From Actinomycetota bacterium (GTDB lineage: Bacteria; Actinomycetota; Actinomycetes; Nanopelagicales; Nanopelagicaceae), in the NCBI GenBank assembly GCA_009704515.1, contig WLDZ01000039.1:1-8147 (forward strand): a DNA stretch of 8,147 bases, written 5' to 3'. The notes under the pieces are model-generated. The model did no database searches. It was not told the DNA's origin and was given only the letters and a program-made list of their open reading frames with translations. Below, in pieces: positions 6,180 to 8,147 of the stretch. The stretch's first letter is position 1; each line of letters opens with the position of its first letter. The position numbers and the translations under genes were made by a program.

Positions 6180-6970
6180 GCGAAAACTTTGATTCAGCAC
6201 TTACATACACCTCTTATCTAGCAGTTGATGAGCTCTTAAAGCTTCAGCGGCCTCTTTCAACGGGACCCGAACATGATGAGATGTTATTCATCATCATTCA
6301 CCAAACTTATGAGCTTTGGTTTAAGCAGTTAATTCATGAGTTCCAAGAGGCACAACGTGTGATGGAATCCGGTGATTCACATTACTCGCTAGCTATCTTG
6401 GGTCGAATCCGCACAATTCTAAAGGTGTGCGTTACACAAATTGATATTTTAGAAACTATGACTCCATTGCAATTTAATGCCTTCCGTTCTTATCTTTCCT
6501 CTTCAAGTGGTTTTCAATCTGCGCAATTTAGAATGGTTGAAGCTCTGCTAGGTCGACGTGATGAAAAAATGGCTGGACACTTGCCGCCAGATATACAGGA
6601 ACAAATCAAAGTGATCACCACTAAGAACTCAGTTTGGGATTCTGCGCTTGCATATTTATCAAAGCGTGGTCACGGTATTCCCCAAGAAGTTTTGAACCGC
6701 AATAAATCTGAAGGCTACTCAGCCAATCAGGCGGTGCAAAACATTTTGTTGGATGTGCATCGCAATGATCCAGAGTCTGCAATGGTGTGTGAACGCCTTG
6801 TAGATATTGATGAAGGATTACAAGAATGGCGTTATCGTCATGTAAAGATGGTTGAAAGAACTATTGGACATAAAATTGGAACCGGTGGATCAAGTGGCGT
6901 TGGTTATCTTTCCAGCACGCTTTTTAATCCGACTTTTCCTGATCTGTGGGAGATCCGCTCTAGTTTTTAA
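6176..6970 (+). CDS. kynA: Tryptophan 2,3-dioxygenase
   Basis: This cytoplasmic, normally tetrameric heme enzyme opens the indole ring of L-tryptophan with O2 to give N-formyl-L-kynurenine, the first step of the kynurenine pathway. It has 264 residues, within the bacterial range. The N-terminal LTYTSYLAVDELLKLQRPLS is the family opening. FIIIHQTYELWFKQ contains F38 and distal His42. FNAFRSYLSSSSGFQSAQFR includes F100 and the substrate-carboxylate arginine R104. WRYRHVKMVER holds the heme-ligand His222, and GTGGSSG (235-241) includes the Thr236 that contacts substrate ammonium and carboxylate in homologues. FPDLWEIRS closes the protein as usual. All key residues are present, so it should be active. 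ATG overlaps the kynU stop (ATGA), so the two genes are coupled. Its TAA stop shares a TTAA with the stop of the convergent PGPGW gene. Confidence 0.97.
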   Translation: MSENFDSALTYTSYLAVDELLKLQRPLSTGPEHDEMLFIIIHQTYELWFKQLIHEFQEAQRVMESGDSHYSLAILGRIRTILKVCVTQIDILETMTPLQFNAFRSYLSSSSGFQSAQFRMVEALLGRRDEKMAGHLPPDIQEQIKVITTKNSVWDSALAYLSKRGHGIPQEVLNRNKSEGYSANQAVQNILLDVHRNDPESAMVCERLVDIDEGLQEWRYRHVKMVERTIGHKIGTGGSSGVGYLSSTLFNPTFPDLWEIRSSF

Positions 6971-7287
6971 CGATAGTGATAAACAAGAATTGCAAGGATT
7001 GAAAACACCGCGCCACCCGCAACCAAAAAGTATTTAACCCAAGGTTTCATCCCTGTACGTTCTGCCGCCTTACTTGCCATTTCCTTAGTGCGCATCATTA
7101 TGCGACCAGCCCATGCAAACTCGGTTGCCAATATTCCAAGGCCCGCCAAGAGAACCAAAATACCCGGACCTGGAGCTACCAATAGCACTGCACCGAAAAC
7201 TGTTATTCCACCACCAATTAGGCCAATGAAAACACGCCAGAACAAACGGCCGGCAGGAGTCTTTCTTATCCAAGTGCGAAAGTTCAT
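6967..7287 (-). CDS. PGPGW-family (PF09656-like) small membrane protein
   Basis: This is a 106-residue membrane protein of unknown function. The hallmark lies in VAPGPGILVLLAGLGILATEF (about 37-57). The family-naming tryptophan is isoleucine here (PGPGI). Hydrophobic segments near 17-37, 42-58 and 84-104 suggest three helices. A basic amphipathic stretch (RIMMRTKEMASKAAERTG, 62-79) lies between the second and third. The basic N-terminus MNFRTWIRKTPAGR suggests a cytoplasmic start. The ATG overlaps the stop of the upstream glycosyltransferase (ATGA), so the two are likely one operon and this protein may serve the envelope pathway of its neighbour. That functional link is inference only. No Shine-Dalgarno sequence is visible. 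Confidence 0.85.
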   Translation of the reverse strand: MNFRTWIRKTPAGRLFWRVFIGLIGGGITVFGAVLLVAPGPGILVLLAGLGILATEFAWAGRIMMRTKEMASKAAERTGMKPWVKYFLVAGGAVFSILAILVYHYR

Positions 7288-8147
7288 TTTGTTTTAGTGA
7301 TTACCGTTTCTTTCCCGTATGCAGCAAATGCTATCTCTTCTCGGCGCTTTCGATAACTAGCTGACGCACCCGAAATCAAGTGCTCGAACCGGGTGCTTGA
7401 TTTAATCAATGGGTGAAGTTCGGCAGCGGTTGTCTGGTCTCCGAATACTGGCGGTGCCTGATCGATTTCTTGCACCTTTATGTGAGGATGCAGAAAACGA
7501 TAAACAAGTGCCAGACGGCGTAACCCCAGCATGATCACATGGCGAGAACCACGACTAATACGATCCTGTACCAGCAAACGCTTATAGGTAAGGCCTGAAG
7601 CCTTTTTACCCTTTGGCGCGGTTGCTAATTGGTAAAGCATGTTCGCAATTTCTTGACCGCCAGTTGTATCGGGCAGTTCAGCACACTTTTCAGATAAATG
7701 CTTGCGCACTTCTGGATCCTGCAACATCTTTACCTTGGCGGTGATGTCAGCAAGATCTGCTTGGTCAGCTCGAAGAGCAAAACCAAAATCATTACACCAA
7801 CGTGCACGAGCTTCCTGATCGTCAGTGCCTCGAATATTTGAAACAAAAACCGTTGGAATTTGTGCTGGCAAAAGTTCATGAACTCCGTTGTATCCCGTCG
7901 CACAAATTCCTGCATCAAAGGCATGTAGCACCTTTGCTAATGGGAAATAACGCGCGACCTTTAGATCAAGACCTTCTGGTGCAAGCGAGTTACCCTCTTT
8001 ATCAACTGGTGCTTTCGTTAAAATGACTTGCAAATCTTTCCAACCCAGCAATCCTGACAGCGCAGCGGTCATCTTTTCATTGACATCGCCATCGCCAGTT
8101 CCTAATTGAACTAGGACGGTTGGACGATTTAGATCTAACCCGAGAGC
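7284..8147 (-). CDS. GT-B glycosyltransferase with MurG/GT28-like C-terminal domain, 5'-truncated
   Basis: The gene enters from the right edge; 287 C-terminal residues are visible and the N-terminal acceptor domain is missing. The ATG at 8072 is internal, because the frame stays open to base 8147 with the typical strand-loop PTVLVQLGTGDGD (9-21). The nucleotide-sugar half follows: VARYFPLAKVLHAFDAGICATGYNGVHELL (64-93), then IPTVFV and DDQEARARW (109-117). This is the pattern of GT28/MurG-like C-terminal domains, where the G-N-HE and DDQ elements bind donor. Donor and acceptor cannot be deduced. After about residue 175 comes a roughly 110-residue basic tail (TYKRLLVQDRISRGSRHVIM and onward) with no domain I recognise. 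It probably adds a sugar to a lipid, cell-wall or surface polymer; this is inferred from family only. It overlaps the PGPGW gene by four bases. Confidence 0.85.
   Translation of the reverse strand, partial: ALGLDLNRPTVLVQLGTGDGDVNEKMTAALSGLLGWKDLQVILTKAPVDKEGNSLAPEGLDLKVARYFPLAKVLHAFDAGICATGYNGVHELLPAQIPTVFVSNIRGTDDQEARARWCNDFGFALRADQADLADITAKVKMLQDPEVRKHLSEKCAELPDTTGGQEIANMLYQLATAPKGKKASGLTYKRLLVQDRISRGSRHVIMLGLRRLALVYRFLHPHIKVQEIDQAPPVFGDQTTAAELHPLIKSSTRFEHLISGASASYRKRREEIAFAAYGKETVITKTK

Noticed and set aside
6941..6968. Inverted repeat GATCT-GTGGG-AGATC followed by a run of five T near the kynA end, as an intrinsic terminator
   Set aside because: The stem is only 5 bp, the T-run begins 8 bases after it, and the bases encode the conserved C-terminus PDLWEIRSSF, so coding constraint explains it.
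7284..8072. Glycosyltransferase starting at the ATG at 8072
   Set aside because: The frame continues upstream to the window edge with a typical GT-B strand-loop (PTVLVQLGTG), so the start lies outside the window.
1..8147. A novel defence, mobile or CRISPR-like system
   Set aside because: Every base is accounted for by known housekeeping, transport or catabolic families; no transposase, integrase, nuclease, toxin or repeat array was seen.

Overview
The window looks like a piece of a streamlined, fairly AT-rich actinobacterial chromosome. The gene families (a short-form malic enzyme, an actinobacterial-type DedA protein, a DUF606/YdcZ transporter, a Uup-like ABC-F ATPase, a PGPGW membrane protein) and the extreme compaction would fit a freshwater acI/Nanopelagicales-like lineage. 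That placement is inferred from style and family resemblance, not from a marker gene. Nine protein-coding genes fill the window. Only two true gaps exist (14 bp and 24 bp), so about 38 of 8147 bases are non-coding. No tRNA, rRNA, CRISPR array, insertion sequence, prophage gene or long repeat was seen, and no stretch over 300 bases lacks a gene.

Layout. (1) 2-1695, plus strand: the 3' part of a malic enzyme gene, followed by a DedA-family membrane protein gene through a GTGA stop/start overlap. (2) 1637-4880, minus strand: a three-gene set transcribed as ABC-F ATPase, then YqhA-family membrane protein (14 bp gap), then DMT-family transporter (TAATG coupling). Its last 59 bp overlap the end of the dedA gene tail to tail. 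(3) 4905-6970, plus strand: kynureninase and tryptophan 2,3-dioxygenase joined by an ATGA overlap, starting only 24 bp from the divergent ABC-F start. (4) 6967-8147, minus strand: a GT-B glycosyltransferase (5' end outside the window) followed by a PGPGW membrane protein through an ATGA overlap. It converges on the dioxygenase gene so tightly that one TTAA supplies both stop codons.

Function. The kynUA pair encodes the first and third steps of tryptophan breakdown to anthranilate plus alanine. The middle enzyme, formylkynurenine formamidase, is not in the window. The malic enzyme links malate to pyruvate. The other genes are membrane or envelope proteins, plus one ABC-F protein likely acting on ribosomes or branched DNA.

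The most interesting signals are subtle. The DedA protein has lost three acidic residues typical of its family while keeping the arginine motif. The 24-bp divergent gap can be read as a promoter with overlapping -10 elements that would give a leaderless kynU mRNA. yqhA shows the same hexamer-to-ATG spacing. I found no convincing evidence of a wholly new system.
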